From the NCBI GenBank assembly GCA_021794075.1, contig JAJYRM010000019.1:1-46261 (forward strand): DNA of 46,261 nt, read 5' to 3'. Numbering within the stretch: the first letter of the stretch is position 1; each line of letters opens with the position of its first letter. Below, piece by piece: positions 1 to 9,361 of the stretch. This DNA comes from Bacteroidota bacterium (GTDB lineage Bacteria; Bacteroidota; Ignavibacteria; Kryptoniales; JAKASW01). The notes under the pieces are model-generated. The model did no database searches. It was given only the letters and a program-made list of their open reading frames with translations, and was not told the DNA's origin. A program made the position numbers and the translations under genes.

Positions 1-26
1 CTGCAAATCAGACGTATCACAAAGAA

Positions 27-1232
27 TTACCTCACCACCAGGTTCAAACTTTCGAAAGTCTCGCCTCCAAAGTAAGCGGTATCATATACTCGGCCGAAAT
101 CATATTCCAGGTCGACATGATTCAGGAAAAAATCTGTGACGGGCGATCGCGGGCTCAGTGTTTTGAGAAACACGAGAGTCTTGATTAATCCATCGAGTCT
201 CAATCCCCACCCGAATGTTTTGTAGGTCTGAGGTCCAGCATAGTTGAATTCGCCGGTTCGGACGTACAGAAATTCTCCGAGACCGATCTCGCCCCCCTTG
301 CTTATTGCCACACTCTGGCTCGCACTACCTACAATGAGGTTGCGCCATATCCCGAAATGGCCCAGCCCCTTCTGATACCATTCCAGATAATTCCACGTTG
401 TATCAGTTCCGTATATCCCGGCGATGGTTGAATCGGTCTGGAAGGGGGATGCTCCGGCCTGCATTGACCAGGAAACGGAAAACCAATCCCAGCTATGACC
501 AGCCAGTTCAGACATCAATCCGGCTTGAATGCTCCACCCGAGGTTAGCCTCGGTAAATAGGGTCTCGTTCGGATTGTAGCTTCCGTAATCTCTCATATCA
601 TAACCGATATTGAAATCCACTCTGGGTTCGATTCCAGAGGTCTCTTTAAATGTTCTTTCCTTTTCATGGTCGACGATTGACGTTATGGGTATCTGAAGCA
701 ATGCTCCGAAATCTTCACCCGTGCGTCTGAACGGAATGCCATAGAAAGGCATGTAGTCGATCCACTTGAGAGTGTATCCCAGACCTATTTTTATGAAGTA
801 GTCGAGTCCTAATGCGGCAGATACACCGTTGAACGTTCCTATCTTTTTAGTAACTATAAGGGGCCCCCCAGAATACGGCAAGTAGGTGAAGCTTATGTTA
901 GAATAACCGAGGCCGACACTTGTCTGGAAAGGTAGTTTGACCCCTATCCGGTTGAGACTTGTTCCAGCGTTGACTGCGGAGAAGTTTAGGGAGCCTGTCA
1001 GATCCGTCGCCGCGTTTAAGCCGCCGCCCAAACTGAACAGTCCGAGCTGCGCAGGATTTGCTATAGTCGCGGTGGCATTATCTGTTATGAATGCTGTGCC
1101 TACTCCGCCCATGCCAAGCGATTGCGCGGATACGGTGCTGCTCCATGGCGAACCTGCAAAGTAGTATTGCCCGTATGCTCTTGCGGTTATCAAAATTGTC
1201 GCAAGCGTAACTATTCGAATCGTGCTTTTCAT
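27..1232 (-). CDS. PorV/UPF0164-like outer membrane protein
   Basis: Predicted outer-membrane beta-barrel protein of about 401 residues. It has an N-terminal signal peptide ending near Ala-Tyr-Gly-Gln. Next comes the stretch AQSLGMGGVGTAF followed by an Asn-Pro-Ala-Gln motif, which is typical of PorV/PorQ and UPF0164 proteins in FCB bacteria. The rest alternates short aromatic-rich strands with turns, as in a barrel. The longer reading frame begins with TTG at 1247; I chose the ATG at 1232 because it starts the signal peptide and the purine-rich AGGGATGGAG lies just upstream. In T9SS organisms PorV-type proteins can act as shuttle or anchor proteins, and this window holds three T9SS cargo genes, but the specific role here is inference. 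It is transcribed divergently from the ypdA operon across a 250-base gap. Confidence 0.7.
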   Translation of the reverse strand: MKSTIRIVTLATILITARAYGQYYFAGSPWSSTVSAQSLGMGGVGTAFITDNATATIANPAQLGLFSLGGGLNAATDLTGSLNFSAVNAGTSLNRIGVKLPFQTSVGLGYSNISFTYLPYSGGPLIVTKKIGTFNGVSAALGLDYFIKIGLGYTLKWIDYMPFYGIPFRRTGEDFGALLQIPITSIVDHEKERTFKETSGIEPRVDFNIGYDMRDYGSYNPNETLFTEANLGWSIQAGLMSELAGHSWDWFSVSWSMQAGASPFQTDSTIAGIYGTDTTWNYLEWYQKGLGHFGIWRNLIVGSASQSVAISKGGEIGLGEFLYVRTGEFNYAGPQTYKTFGWGLRLDGLIKTLVFLKTLSPRSPVTDFFLNHVDLEYDFGRVYDTAYFGGETFESLNLVVR

Positions 1233-1482
1233 CTCTCCATCCCTCAATGGATTTCAATTTGCAGTTGCCGACTTAAATTGCTCGTCCTTCATGAGGCGGC
1301 GTGTTCATTGTATCAGTGGGACAGAGATTTTCCTTTCATCCGTGATCGAGATGACGTTTTCGGAATATTCATCTCTTCGACGAATAAGTCAATGCTCAAG
1401 TCAGCCGAAGCGTTGCATCCACCGGCTTTGGGGGATAAATTGTAAGAAAAAATTCCATATAGATTCAAACGGCAAGGTAAAA

Positions 1483-2466
1483 ATGATATATAATGTGATC
1501 GTAATAGGTGCCGGACCCGCCGGACTTTCCGCAGCGGTTGAGGCCAAGAAGAAAGGCCTGTCGGTTCTCCTCGTAGATAAAGGTTCAATAGTAAACTCGA
1601 TACAGCACTTTCCGACAAGCATGGTGTTCTTCTCGACGCAGGAAGTCCTCGAAGTTGGCGGCGTCCCGTTCATATCGACGGCTCCTCATCCCACTCGAGT
1701 CGAAGCGGTCAGCTACTACTCGCGCGTGGCGAGATCGTATGGCATCGAGTTCAAGGGCAACTCTCGCGTTATGTCCGTCACGAAGACGTCGAACGGATCT
1801 GCGCATTTCCGGGTCGAACTGAAAAATGAAGTCTCCGCCGAAGTCCGCTTCCTCTCGGCAGACAAGGTAGTCATCGCGACCGGCTTCTACGATCAGCCGA
1901 ACATGCTCGACGTCCCCGGCGAGAATCTTCCGAACGTCTCTCATTACTTCAGAGAGCCGGGCCTTCACTTCGGACAGAAAGTGGTGATAATCGGAGGGAA
2001 GAACAGTGCGGTTGAGACGGCACTCGACCTGTACCGCCACGGCGTGGACGTCACTCTTCTCTATAGGAAGGAAGCGTTCGGGAAAAGCGTGAAGTATTGG
2101 ATCCTGCCGGACATCGAGAACAGGGTGAAGAACGGTGAGATAAAAGCTCGCTTCAACTGCGTCGTCAGGGAAATCCTTCCCGATCGGGTTATCGTTGATG
2201 TTAACGGAAAAAGGGAAGAGATCGACAGCGATTTCGTTTACGCCCTTACCGGGTATCATCCTGATGTTTCATTCATAAGAGGTCTTGGAATCGAAGTTGA
2301 CGAGAACACCGGTATCCCGGTTCACCAACCCGAAACGTTTGAAACGAACGTTAAAGGAATATACGTCGCAGGTTCAATTGTGGCAGGTTACGATTGCAAC
2401 AAGATCTTTATTGAGAACGGCAGAGAGCATGGAAAGTCAATTGCGAAGGACCTCGTCCCGGCATGA
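1483..2466 (+). CDS. ypdA: YpdA-family putative bacillithiol-disulfide reductase
   Basis: Flavin-dependent pyridine nucleotide-disulfide oxidoreductase-like protein of 327 residues, the usual length for YpdA. An FAD-binding GAGPAG motif lies near residues 9-14. A second Rossmann motif, GGKNSAVETA, in the middle should bind NADPH. The Ser-Ile-Gln-His-Phe-Pro segment close to the N terminus is also characteristic. The family reduces bacillithiol disulfide; Chlorobi-type bacteria use N-methyl-bacillithiol, so a cytoplasmic thiol-redox role is plausible. The open frame runs back to 1222, but homology begins at the ATG at 1483, which follows a weak AAGG. The stop overlaps the next start by four bases, the first of three such junctions, so this is the first gene of a translationally coupled operon. 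Confidence 0.85.
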   Translation: MIYNVIVIGAGPAGLSAAVEAKKKGLSVLLVDKGSIVNSIQHFPTSMVFFSTQEVLEVGGVPFISTAPHPTRVEAVSYYSRVARSYGIEFKGNSRVMSVTKTSNGSAHFRVELKNEVSAEVRFLSADKVVIATGFYDQPNMLDVPGENLPNVSHYFREPGLHFGQKVVIIGGKNSAVETALDLYRHGVDVTLLYRKEAFGKSVKYWILPDIENRVKNGEIKARFNCVVREILPDRVIVDVNGKREEIDSDFVYALTGYHPDVSFIRGLGIEVDENTGIPVHQPETFETNVKGIYVAGSIVAGYDCNKIFIENGREHGKSIAKDLVPA

Positions 2467-3410
2467 TAACGTATGTGACTGAAGAAGAAGTCGACAGCCT
2501 TGTGAACATAAACGACGCGATTGCCGCGGTCGAGCGTGTGGGCAGATCGATGGCCGTGTCTGACACGATCTTTGTCCCGAGGACGAGGCTCCGGATGGAG
2601 CACGGCTTTCTCCATCTTATGCCCGCTTCATTGGAGAACGAAGGTGTGTTCGGCTATAAGTCGTACACGAGCTTCGGCGGGAAAGTCAGATTCCATGTAC
2701 ACTTGTTCAACGGCAAGACGGGCGAGCTCCTCGCGATGATAGAGGCCGACAAACTCGGTCAATTAAGGACGGGAGCGGCGAGCGGCGCCGCCACAAAAAT
2801 CCTTGCCCGAAGGAATGCGTCTTCGTTCGGACTTGTCGGGTCGGGGTACCAGGCGGAATCTCAGCTCACTGCCGTACTCGCTGTCATCGAGTTCGCTGAG
2901 GTGAAGGTGTTCAGCCGGAACTACGACCGCGCGAAAGCTTTCTGCGAAAAAATGCAGAAGGTCTCTAAGCCCACCCTCGAAGCCGTAAAGGATGTCGGCG
3001 ATGCCGCCGCATGCGATGTGGTAACGACTGCCACGAGCGCGATGGCACCCGTCCTCTTCGGCGAAATGCTGAAGGAAGGGTGTCACGTAAATGCCGTCGG
3101 CGGAAATATGCTTGTGAAACGCGAGCTTGACGAAAAGGCAGTCGAGCGTGCCGACATGATCGTGATAGACAGCCGCGAGCAGGGTGAGAAAGAGTGCGGC
3201 GACTTCCTTCCGCTTCTCGAAAAAGGGAAGCTTCACTGGAGCGACGTCTTTGAGTACCGCGAACTTTTTTCCGGCGTAGCCGCGAGGAAGAACGAAAAGG
3301 AAATCACCCTCTTCAAGTCGCAGGGGATAGCACCGTGGGATGTCGCGCTTGCAAAAGTCGTCTACGATAGAGCGCTCACAGCGAAAGTGGGGAAGCAGCT
3401 TCCTCTATGA
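2463..3410 (+). CDS. Ornithine cyclodeaminase / mu-crystallin family protein
   Basis: NAD(P)-binding protein of 315 residues in the ornithine cyclodeaminase/mu-crystallin/alanine dehydrogenase family. Visible signatures are the conserved lysine in GYKSYT, the Arg-Thr-Gly-Ala-Ala-Ser-Gly stretch near residue 100, and a Rossmann motif, GLVGSGYQAESQ, near residue 120. The C-terminal part includes CDVVTTATSA and VNAVGG, also typical. Members act on ornithine, alanine, lysine-derived imines or other small amino acids, and the substrate cannot be read from the sequence. The start overlaps the ypdA stop in an ATGA and the stop overlaps the rlmN start in the same way, so the three genes are probably co-transcribed and translationally coupled. 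Confidence 0.85.
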   Translation: MITYVTEEEVDSLVNINDAIAAVERVGRSMAVSDTIFVPRTRLRMEHGFLHLMPASLENEGVFGYKSYTSFGGKVRFHVHLFNGKTGELLAMIEADKLGQLRTGAASGAATKILARRNASSFGLVGSGYQAESQLTAVLAVIEFAEVKVFSRNYDRAKAFCEKMQKVSKPTLEAVKDVGDAAACDVVTTATSAMAPVLFGEMLKEGCHVNAVGGNMLVKRELDEKAVERADMIVIDSREQGEKECGDFLPLLEKGKLHWSDVFEYRELFSGVAARKNEKEITLFKSQGIAPWDVALAKVVYDRALTAKVGKQLPL

Positions 3411-4564
3411 GCGCGCAGACAGAAGCTGATTCGCTGGAGAAGGTTAGGGTAAATTTGCTCGGCAAATCGGAAACCGAGCTACGGGAATTCTTCGTCGGTA
3501 TGGGCGAGGCACCCTATCGCGCGAAGCAACTCTTCAGTTGGATTTACAAAAGACAGGTCGAGAATTTCAATCCGATAACAGGGTTCACGAAAGATCTTAG
3601 ATCTAAACTGGCCGAGGTAGCAGAAATAAAATACCCGGAAGTTATCGGCGTCGAAGAGTCGCCGACGGACGGCACGCTTAAGCTCCTTCTGCAATTGCAC
3701 GACGGGCACAAGATCGAGACGGTACTCATCCCTCGGGAAAAATCGCCGGAGGACGAAGGCTCGCTTAGAGAGACTGTCTGCGTTTCGACGCAGGTGGGAT
3801 GTCCGCTCGACTGCAAATTCTGCGCGACGGGGGCGATGAAGTTCACAAGGAACCTTACTTCCGGAGAGATTATCTCGCAGGTATTCATCGCCCAGCGTTA
3901 TGCGAAGAAGCGCGTCACCAACGTGGTATTCATGGGAATGGGCGAACCGCTCCTCAACCGCGAGGCGGTCGCTTCAGTTATCGGCATTTTGACTGATGAC
4001 AACTCGATCAACATACGCGCGAAGGCTATAACCGTATCCACGGCAGGCATCGCGGATAAAATTCCACTGATGGCAAAGGAGCCCGTCAAGTTCCGGCTGG
4101 CAGTATCCCTGCACAGCCTTAACGACGAAGTCAGGTCGATGCTGATGCCGATTAATAAGAAATACAATTTGAGCAATCTCCTCCCAGCCGTAAAAGAATT
4201 TTACAGGTTGAGACATGACAGGATTACATTTGAATATATACTATTCGATGGTCTCAACGATACAAAGGAAGATATAGTCAGGCTGACGAAGCTTTCGCAA
4301 GAGATTCCGTTGAAGATTAATCTCCTGCGATATCATCCGTTGGGCCATCTCGGAAAACTCGGACTAAGTGTCGATCCTGTGGCGCTGAATCTCAAGCCGA
4401 GCGGCCGTATCGATGAATTCGCCAACTCGCTCCGTGAAAACGGTATTACCGTTTTCGTCCGGTCTAATTCTGGAGAAGATATCGACGGCGCGTGCGGGCA
4501 GCTCGCGGCTAAAAACATACACAGAAGAAAGCCTAAATTAGAATTACAAAAGGTAAAATCATGA
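3407..4564 (+). CDS. rlmN: Dual-specificity rRNA/tRNA adenine-C2 methyltransferase RlmN
   Basis: Radical-SAM methyltransferase of 385 residues that adds a methyl group to C2 of adenosine 2503 in 23S rRNA, and in many bacteria to A37 of tRNAs. The radical-SAM cluster motif is C132-x3-C136-x2-C139. Cys125 and Cys363 sit where the resolving and methyl-carrying cysteines lie in the E. coli enzyme (118 and 355), the latter in a Gly-Ala-Cys-Gly-Gln context. The N-terminal helical domain with YRAKQLFSWIY is typical. It overlaps both neighbours by four bases. The downstream gene, adk, would be co-expressed. Confidence 0.95.
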   Translation: MSAQTEADSLEKVRVNLLGKSETELREFFVGMGEAPYRAKQLFSWIYKRQVENFNPITGFTKDLRSKLAEVAEIKYPEVIGVEESPTDGTLKLLLQLHDGHKIETVLIPREKSPEDEGSLRETVCVSTQVGCPLDCKFCATGAMKFTRNLTSGEIISQVFIAQRYAKKRVTNVVFMGMGEPLLNREAVASVIGILTDDNSINIRAKAITVSTAGIADKIPLMAKEPVKFRLAVSLHSLNDEVRSMLMPINKKYNLSNLLPAVKEFYRLRHDRITFEYILFDGLNDTKEDIVRLTKLSQEIPLKINLLRYHPLGHLGKLGLSVDPVALNLKPSGRIDEFANSLRENGITVFVRSNSGEDIDGACGQLAAKNIHRRKPKLELQKVKS

Positions 4565-5202
4565 GAATTATTTTATTCGGCCCTCCTGGGGTCGGCAAGG
4601 GGACACAAGCCAAGATTCTTTCAAACGATCTTAAGATTGTGCACATCGCTTCTGGTGACATACTGCGGGCCGCTATCGCGAACGGTACCGAACTCGGGAA
4701 GAAGGCTAAGACTTTCATGGACCGCGGCGAGCTCGTGCCAGATGAGGTCGTGATTGGAATAATCCAGGACAGGTTGAAGGAGAAAGACGCGGCGAACGGG
4801 TTTATTCTCGATGGCTTCCCGAGGACACTTCCCCAGGCCGAAGCGCTCGACAAGGTGTTCGCAAAGGCGGGCATCAAGGTCGACCGTGTCGTAAGCATGG
4901 AAGTCGACAAGGAGGTCCTTCTGAAGAGGCTGACGGCGCGACGCGTCTGCAGGAAGTGCGGGGCGATCTACAATCTCTCCGCCGATAAGATCGAGAATTC
5001 TAAATGTCCGAAGTGCGGCGGCGAGCTTTACCAGAGAGATGACGACAAGGAAGAGACCATTCTCCGCAGGTTCGAGGTTTATCAGAACCAGACGAGGCCT
5101 GTGAAGGGATATTACGCCGGCAAGAAATTGCTTGTTGAAGTCGACGGCATTGGTGAAATTAGGGACGTAACCGATCGTCTCAGCCGCGCCTTAAGACAGT
5201 AG
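4561..5202 (+). CDS. adk: Adenylate kinase
   Basis: Adenylate kinase of 213 residues, which interconverts ATP plus AMP and two ADP in the cytoplasm. The P-loop GPPGVGKGT is at residues 7-15. The NMP-binding segment with Ser-Gly-Asp and the DGFPRT motif are both present. The LID is of the long, zinc-binding type: Cys-Arg-Lys-Cys followed after about 16 residues by Cys-Pro-Lys-Cys. The start overlaps the rlmN stop (ATGA) and has AAGG upstream. It is last in the ypdA operon; the next gene begins 81 bases on with its own strong ribosome-binding site. Confidence 0.97.
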   Translation: MRIILFGPPGVGKGTQAKILSNDLKIVHIASGDILRAAIANGTELGKKAKTFMDRGELVPDEVVIGIIQDRLKEKDAANGFILDGFPRTLPQAEALDKVFAKAGIKVDRVVSMEVDKEVLLKRLTARRVCRKCGAIYNLSADKIENSKCPKCGGELYQRDDDKEETILRRFEVYQNQTRPVKGYYAGKKLLVEVDGIGEIRDVTDRLSRALRQ

Positions 5203-5283
5203 TGTTTCTCTTTGGACGTTGATTTAGGGCACAATTGCTGGTAAAGCAGCCAACTAAATTGTTCGAAAAAATGAGGAGGTAAG

Positions 5284-6321
5284 ATGCGAAAGGGAGTACT
5301 GGCGTTTATAGTGGTCCTGTCGTTTGTCGGTTCCGCAAGCGCTCAGGATTTGAGCGGTATTTTGAGCAAGGTCGGATCGCAGTATGCGCAGGGATATCTC
5401 ACGCCGGCAGCAAACGCTTTTGGAGTCGACCTTAACTCGGGGCTCTTCCACTCTGCAGGCATGAGCGGTATTCTCCCGTTCGGTCTGCACCTCTATGTCG
5501 GAGTCCAGGTGCCGGCCGCGATTGTTCCATCGTCGGACCAGACATTCAGCATGTCCTATCTGGATACAGTCACTTTCCAGCGCTCCATAGGTTCGAGCAC
5601 ATTTGACATACAGGTCCCCGCCACCTTCACGGTGAACAACGCGCCGACCGTTTTTGGCGACAAGAACACTACTGGTCAGGCGACTTTCAACGTGCAGAAG
5701 GACACGACCATAACGAGGAGCGGTGTCTCGCGGACGTTCGCCCTTGATTCTTCGGCCACGATTCCCACCATACCCGGTTGGACAAAGTTAAGCATAGCGC
5801 CTTTACCCATACCTCAGGTTGGAGTGGGGAGCATTTTCGGCACCGATATACTTATCAGATATTTGCCGAAGATAAAGATCATGAACTACGGCTCCGTCCA
5901 GCTGTTCGGCTTCGGAGTGCGTCACAGCCTTAGCCAGTACATACCTTTGATTCCGGTAGACATAGCCGTGCAATTGGGATGGCAGAATTTCTCGATTTAC
6001 GACTCATCCGGCGCAAACGTATTGAAGGAATCCGCTTTCGCGGCTAACGTCGAGGTGAGCAAGACTCTCGCAATCGTAACTGTTTATGCCGGACTGCAGG
6101 CCGAGAGCTCTTCCATGGACGTGAATTACAGTTTCACTCCTCCCTCCACCAACTTTAATCCGTCGCCACAGGCTATCCCGATAGCGTTCCATGTTAAGGG
6201 CAAGAACAATTTTAGAGCGCTTCTCGGACTGGATTTCGGCCTCGGACCTCTGAACATCAACGCGGACTACAATATCGGCGCGATTAACGCGGTCAATCTC
6301 GGAATCGGACTGTCGATATAA
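5284..6321 (+). CDS. DUF6588-like secreted / outer-membrane protein
   Basis: Protein of 345 residues with a clean signal peptide (hydrophobic core, then Ala-Ser-Ala-Gln). After it come tyrosine- and asparagine-rich segments (YLTPAANAFG, LNSGLFHSA, a Ser-Asp-Gln-Thr-Phe motif) that resemble DUF6588 proteins of Bacteroidota. The remainder looks like beta-strands, ending in the aromatic/glycine pattern of an outer-membrane protein. Function is unknown. The start is well supported by the nearly perfect GAGGAGGT at about 5272-5279. A hairpin with a short T-rich tail follows the gene, so it may be a single-gene transcript. Confidence 0.75.
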   Translation: MRKGVLAFIVVLSFVGSASAQDLSGILSKVGSQYAQGYLTPAANAFGVDLNSGLFHSAGMSGILPFGLHLYVGVQVPAAIVPSSDQTFSMSYLDTVTFQRSIGSSTFDIQVPATFTVNNAPTVFGDKNTTGQATFNVQKDTTITRSGVSRTFALDSSATIPTIPGWTKLSIAPLPIPQVGVGSIFGTDILIRYLPKIKIMNYGSVQLFGFGVRHSLSQYIPLIPVDIAVQLGWQNFSIYDSSGANVLKESAFAANVEVSKTLAIVTVYAGLQAESSSMDVNYSFTPPSTNFNPSPQAIPIAFHVKGKNNFRALLGLDFGLGPLNINADYNIGAINAVNLGIGLSI

Positions 6322-6373
6322 GCATCCAACAATTTGAACGCGGTGTCGACCTCGACACCAGGCAAGACTTTTC

Positions 6374-6416
6374 AAGGGCTGTATCGGGCGCACCGGTACG
6401 GCCCTTTCGTTTGTTG
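6374..6416 (+). terminator. Putative Rho-independent terminator
   Basis: A ten-base-pair stem, AAGGGCTGTA with TACGGCCCTT (one G-U pair), encloses a 13-base loop and is followed by a modest T-rich run. It lies between the DUF6588 gene and the subtilase gene. A smaller hairpin (GGTGTCG/CGACACC) lies just upstream at about 6346-6363. The T tract is imperfect, so strength is uncertain. Confidence 0.5.
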
Positions 6417-6466
6417 AAATGGATGCGGCGCGGTTATAGATTCTTATCATAGCAAGGAGTACACGA

Positions 6467-9358
6467 TTGAGTCGCAATAGAATATATTACAGGCTGTCAT
6501 TAGTGATTGCCGTATTTATGGTGGCAAGCAACGCTAACGCGTTTTCATTGGCCAAGGAAGTGGCTTCGCGGGAGAGGGCGATGTCCGCTATCAATCCTGA
6601 CAAGATGTCCCTTCCTGGTGTGGTCATTGTGAAGTTTAAACCCGGCGTGCAGGCGAGCATGCAGGAGCTTCTCAAACTACCTGGGCTCCAGAAGCGGATT
6701 GTGACTGAAGCGAATCCGGTGTCGATGGAATCGCTCCTCAACGTCATGAGAATCGGACTCGACAAGACTTCCGCAATTTTGAACGATATCTACGTGGTGC
6801 ATTATACCAGCACTGTTACTCCGGCGCTCATGGCAAAGTCACTGATGATGAACTCCGATATTGAGTATGCGGTGCCGCACTATATTTACCGCGTAGATAA
6901 GCTTGATTTCACGCCGAACGATTCGCTCCTCTCCACTCAATACGCATTATCCTTGATAAAGGCTTTCTCTGCGTGGGACATCACGGAAGGAGACTCGAGT
7001 GTTGTCGTCGGCATTGTGGATACTGGAGTGAACTGGATGCACCCGGATTTGTTTCCCAATATCTGGTACAACAAGAATTGGCAGACGGACACACAGTATC
7101 CCGGCGATTCGATCGGCTGGGATTTCGGCGGGACGAACGGGACTCCTGACAATAATCCTGAAGAAGATTACCCTCCTCCATACGAGCACGGCACTCATGT
7201 GGCGGGAATTGTCGCGGCGGTAGCGAACAACAGGATCGGCATTGCGGGCGTCGCCCCGAAATGCAAGATTATGGCGGTTAAGGCGTCTGAAAAGGATATG
7301 GTGGATCAGAACGGCGAGCCCTATATCGTGTACGGTTTCGAGGGAATCATATATGCCGCAGACCATGGCGCGCGCGTCATAAACTGCAGCTGGGGAGGAT
7401 TGGGCTATTCCCCTTATGAGCAGGACGTGATTGACTACGCCACGGCGGAAGGAGCGCTTGTGGTTGCCGCGGCGGGAAACGACCACTCGGAGGAGTTTCA
7501 AACACCGGCGTATTATCGTAACGTGATGTCGGTTGCAGCTACGGACCAGAATGACCTTGCCGCATATTTCACCAACTACAGCTACAACGTTTCCGTATCG
7601 GCGCCGGGAGTCGCCATCATGTCCACCTGGGGAACCGATACGTATACTGAGCTCAGCGGCACATCGATGGCCTCGCCTTGTGCAGCTGGCGTGGCAGCCC
7701 TTGTGGCCAGCGATCATCCCAACTACACGCCGCAGCAGATACTCGAACAGGTGCGGGTCAGCGCGGACAACATTGATGATCTCAATCCAACGTATGTCCA
7801 CATGCTCGGGTTTGGCAGGGTGGACGCTTACCGGGCTCTCACAGTGACGTCACCCGGCGTGGAGATCAGCGACGTTACCCTCAGCGATTCCGTCGGCGGG
7901 AACAATGACGGCGTGTTCACTGACGGTGAGACGGTGCAGGTATTCGGCAGCGCCACGGATTGGCTGAGTCCGACTACCAATCTGCAATTGACACTGACGT
8001 CGATGGACCCGTACGTGACCATCGTTAACGCCACTGAGAACATCGGCGCGCTGTCAACTGACTCCACCTTCAACTTGGTGAAGGATCCGCTGAGTTTTAA
8101 GGTGAGTTCGAACGCGCCGCTCGACTACGTCGCGACCTTCCTGATTAAAATCACCGATGGCACTTACAATGATTACAGGGCTTTTACCGCACTCCTAAAT
8201 CCGACATTCCGGAATCTCGACGTTAATAACCTCCTGACGACCGTGACGAGCAAGGGGAATATCGGCTACAACGATTACCCGAATAATAACCAGGGAGCAG
8301 GGTTCCAGTTCCTTCCGGACAAAGACAGCCTCCTCTTCGAAGGAGCTTTCATGGCGGGCACTTCTCCCACGCACGTCGTGGACGTGGCGCGTGATTCGAC
8401 CGCTAACGAGGAAGACAACGACTTCGCCCCGATGGGACTCGTGAATGTTGAGACGCCCGGACCTATCGCCGACCAGGAATCTGTTCTGATGTTCAACGAC
8501 AGTAACGCGGCGACAAACAGGATCGGTATCAGAGTTACGCTCCATACCTACGCTTTCAAAACCGACAGCGCGAGCAGCTTGCTTTTACTCCGGTATCAGA
8601 TACATAATCTGAACAGCGTCATGATCAATAACTTCTACGCCGGATTGTTCCTGGACTGGGATATCGGACTCAACGGTCAGAACAACATTGCAGCTTATGA
8701 CAGCGCTTATCAGCTTGGATATGCCTATAATGTTGATCGGACTCCGAAGACGTATACAGGATGCGCGCTTCTCAGCGGGGGAGAGATTAATTACACGGCT
8801 ATCGACAATGCCGCCACTAACGGCGGCATATACAACGGCTTCTCCAAACTTCAAAAATGGCAGGCTCTTTCAGGCGGAACTGTCAACTCGTCTGCGGGAC
8901 CGAGCGATATATCGATGGTGGTTGCCGGGGGGCCGGTCTCGATCGCGCCTGACACAAGCGTGACGATGTCTTTTGCGCTTGTCGCCGGTGACACGCTTCA
9001 GGATCTGGAGAGAGCGGTTTCCGTGGGCGCGCAGATATTGTCAAGTATTGAGAGCAAGATTACCGTCCCATCTTTGAAGAGCCTTGCGGAACTGTACCAG
9101 AACTTTCCTAACCCGTTTAACCCTACCACGAAGATTACTTTCGCCTTGAAGGCCGACAGTAAGGTGAACATTACCGTGTACAATGTGATAGGACAGAAAG
9201 TCAGAACGTTAACTGATCGCAGTTACTCTCAGGGCGGACCATATTATGTGAATTTCTCCGCCGAAGGGCTCTCGAGCGGGGTATATTTCGTGAGGCTACT
9301 TGCTACCTCGAACGGCAAGAGCTACGTGCAGAGCCGGAAGATGATGGTCATCAAATAG
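6467..9358 (+). CDS. Secreted S8 subtilisin-like protease with T9SS sorting domain
   Basis: Secreted serine protease of 963 residues. A signal peptide is followed by an inhibitor-I9-like propeptide region (about 50-140) and an S8 peptidase domain. The triad is visible: Asp185 in IVDTG, His241 in HGTHVAG, Ser400 in GTSMASP; the oxyanion Asn lies in AAAGND. A long beta-rich middle section of unknown role precedes a C-terminal type A T9SS sorting domain with FPNPFNPTTKI and a terminal Met-Met-Val-Ile-Lys. It is probably exported by Sec, then secreted or anchored by T9SS. The start codon is TTG: AAGGAGT at 6454-6460 sits six bases upstream and the signal peptide begins there, while no ATG gives an equally complete signal. 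It converges with the next gene, only three bases between stops. Confidence 0.92.
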   Translation: MSRNRIYYRLSLVIAVFMVASNANAFSLAKEVASRERAMSAINPDKMSLPGVVIVKFKPGVQASMQELLKLPGLQKRIVTEANPVSMESLLNVMRIGLDKTSAILNDIYVVHYTSTVTPALMAKSLMMNSDIEYAVPHYIYRVDKLDFTPNDSLLSTQYALSLIKAFSAWDITEGDSSVVVGIVDTGVNWMHPDLFPNIWYNKNWQTDTQYPGDSIGWDFGGTNGTPDNNPEEDYPPPYEHGTHVAGIVAAVANNRIGIAGVAPKCKIMAVKASEKDMVDQNGEPYIVYGFEGIIYAADHGARVINCSWGGLGYSPYEQDVIDYATAEGALVVAAAGNDHSEEFQTPAYYRNVMSVAATDQNDLAAYFTNYSYNVSVSAPGVAIMSTWGTDTYTELSGTSMASPCAAGVAALVASDHPNYTPQQILEQVRVSADNIDDLNPTYVHMLGFGRVDAYRALTVTSPGVEISDVTLSDSVGGNNDGVFTDGETVQVFGSATDWLSPTTNLQLTLTSMDPYVTIVNATENIGALSTDSTFNLVKDPLSFKVSSNAPLDYVATFLIKITDGTYNDYRAFTALLNPTFRNLDVNNLLTTVTSKGNIGYNDYPNNNQGAGFQFLPDKDSLLFEGAFMAGTSPTHVVDVARDSTANEEDNDFAPMGLVNVETPGPIADQESVLMFNDSNAATNRIGIRVTLHTYAFKTDSASSLLLLRYQIHNLNSVMINNFYAGLFLDWDIGLNGQNNIAAYDSAYQLGYAYNVDRTPKTYTGCALLSGGEINYTAIDNAATNGGIYNGFSKLQKWQALSGGTVNSSAGPSDISMVVAGGPVSIAPDTSVTMSFALVAGDTLQDLERAVSVGAQILSSIESKITVPSLKSLAELYQNFPNPFNPTTKITFALKADSKVNITVYNVIGQKVRTLTDRSYSQGGPYYVNFSAEGLSSGVYFVRLLATSNGKSYVQSRKMMVIK

Positions 9359-9361
9359 GAA

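Noticed and set aside
1585-2259. Long minus-strand frame opposite ypdA, and similar ones opposite metX, gltX and the sigma-54 regulator
   Set aside because: They are shadows of strongly recognisable plus-strand genes and encode no recognisable protein.
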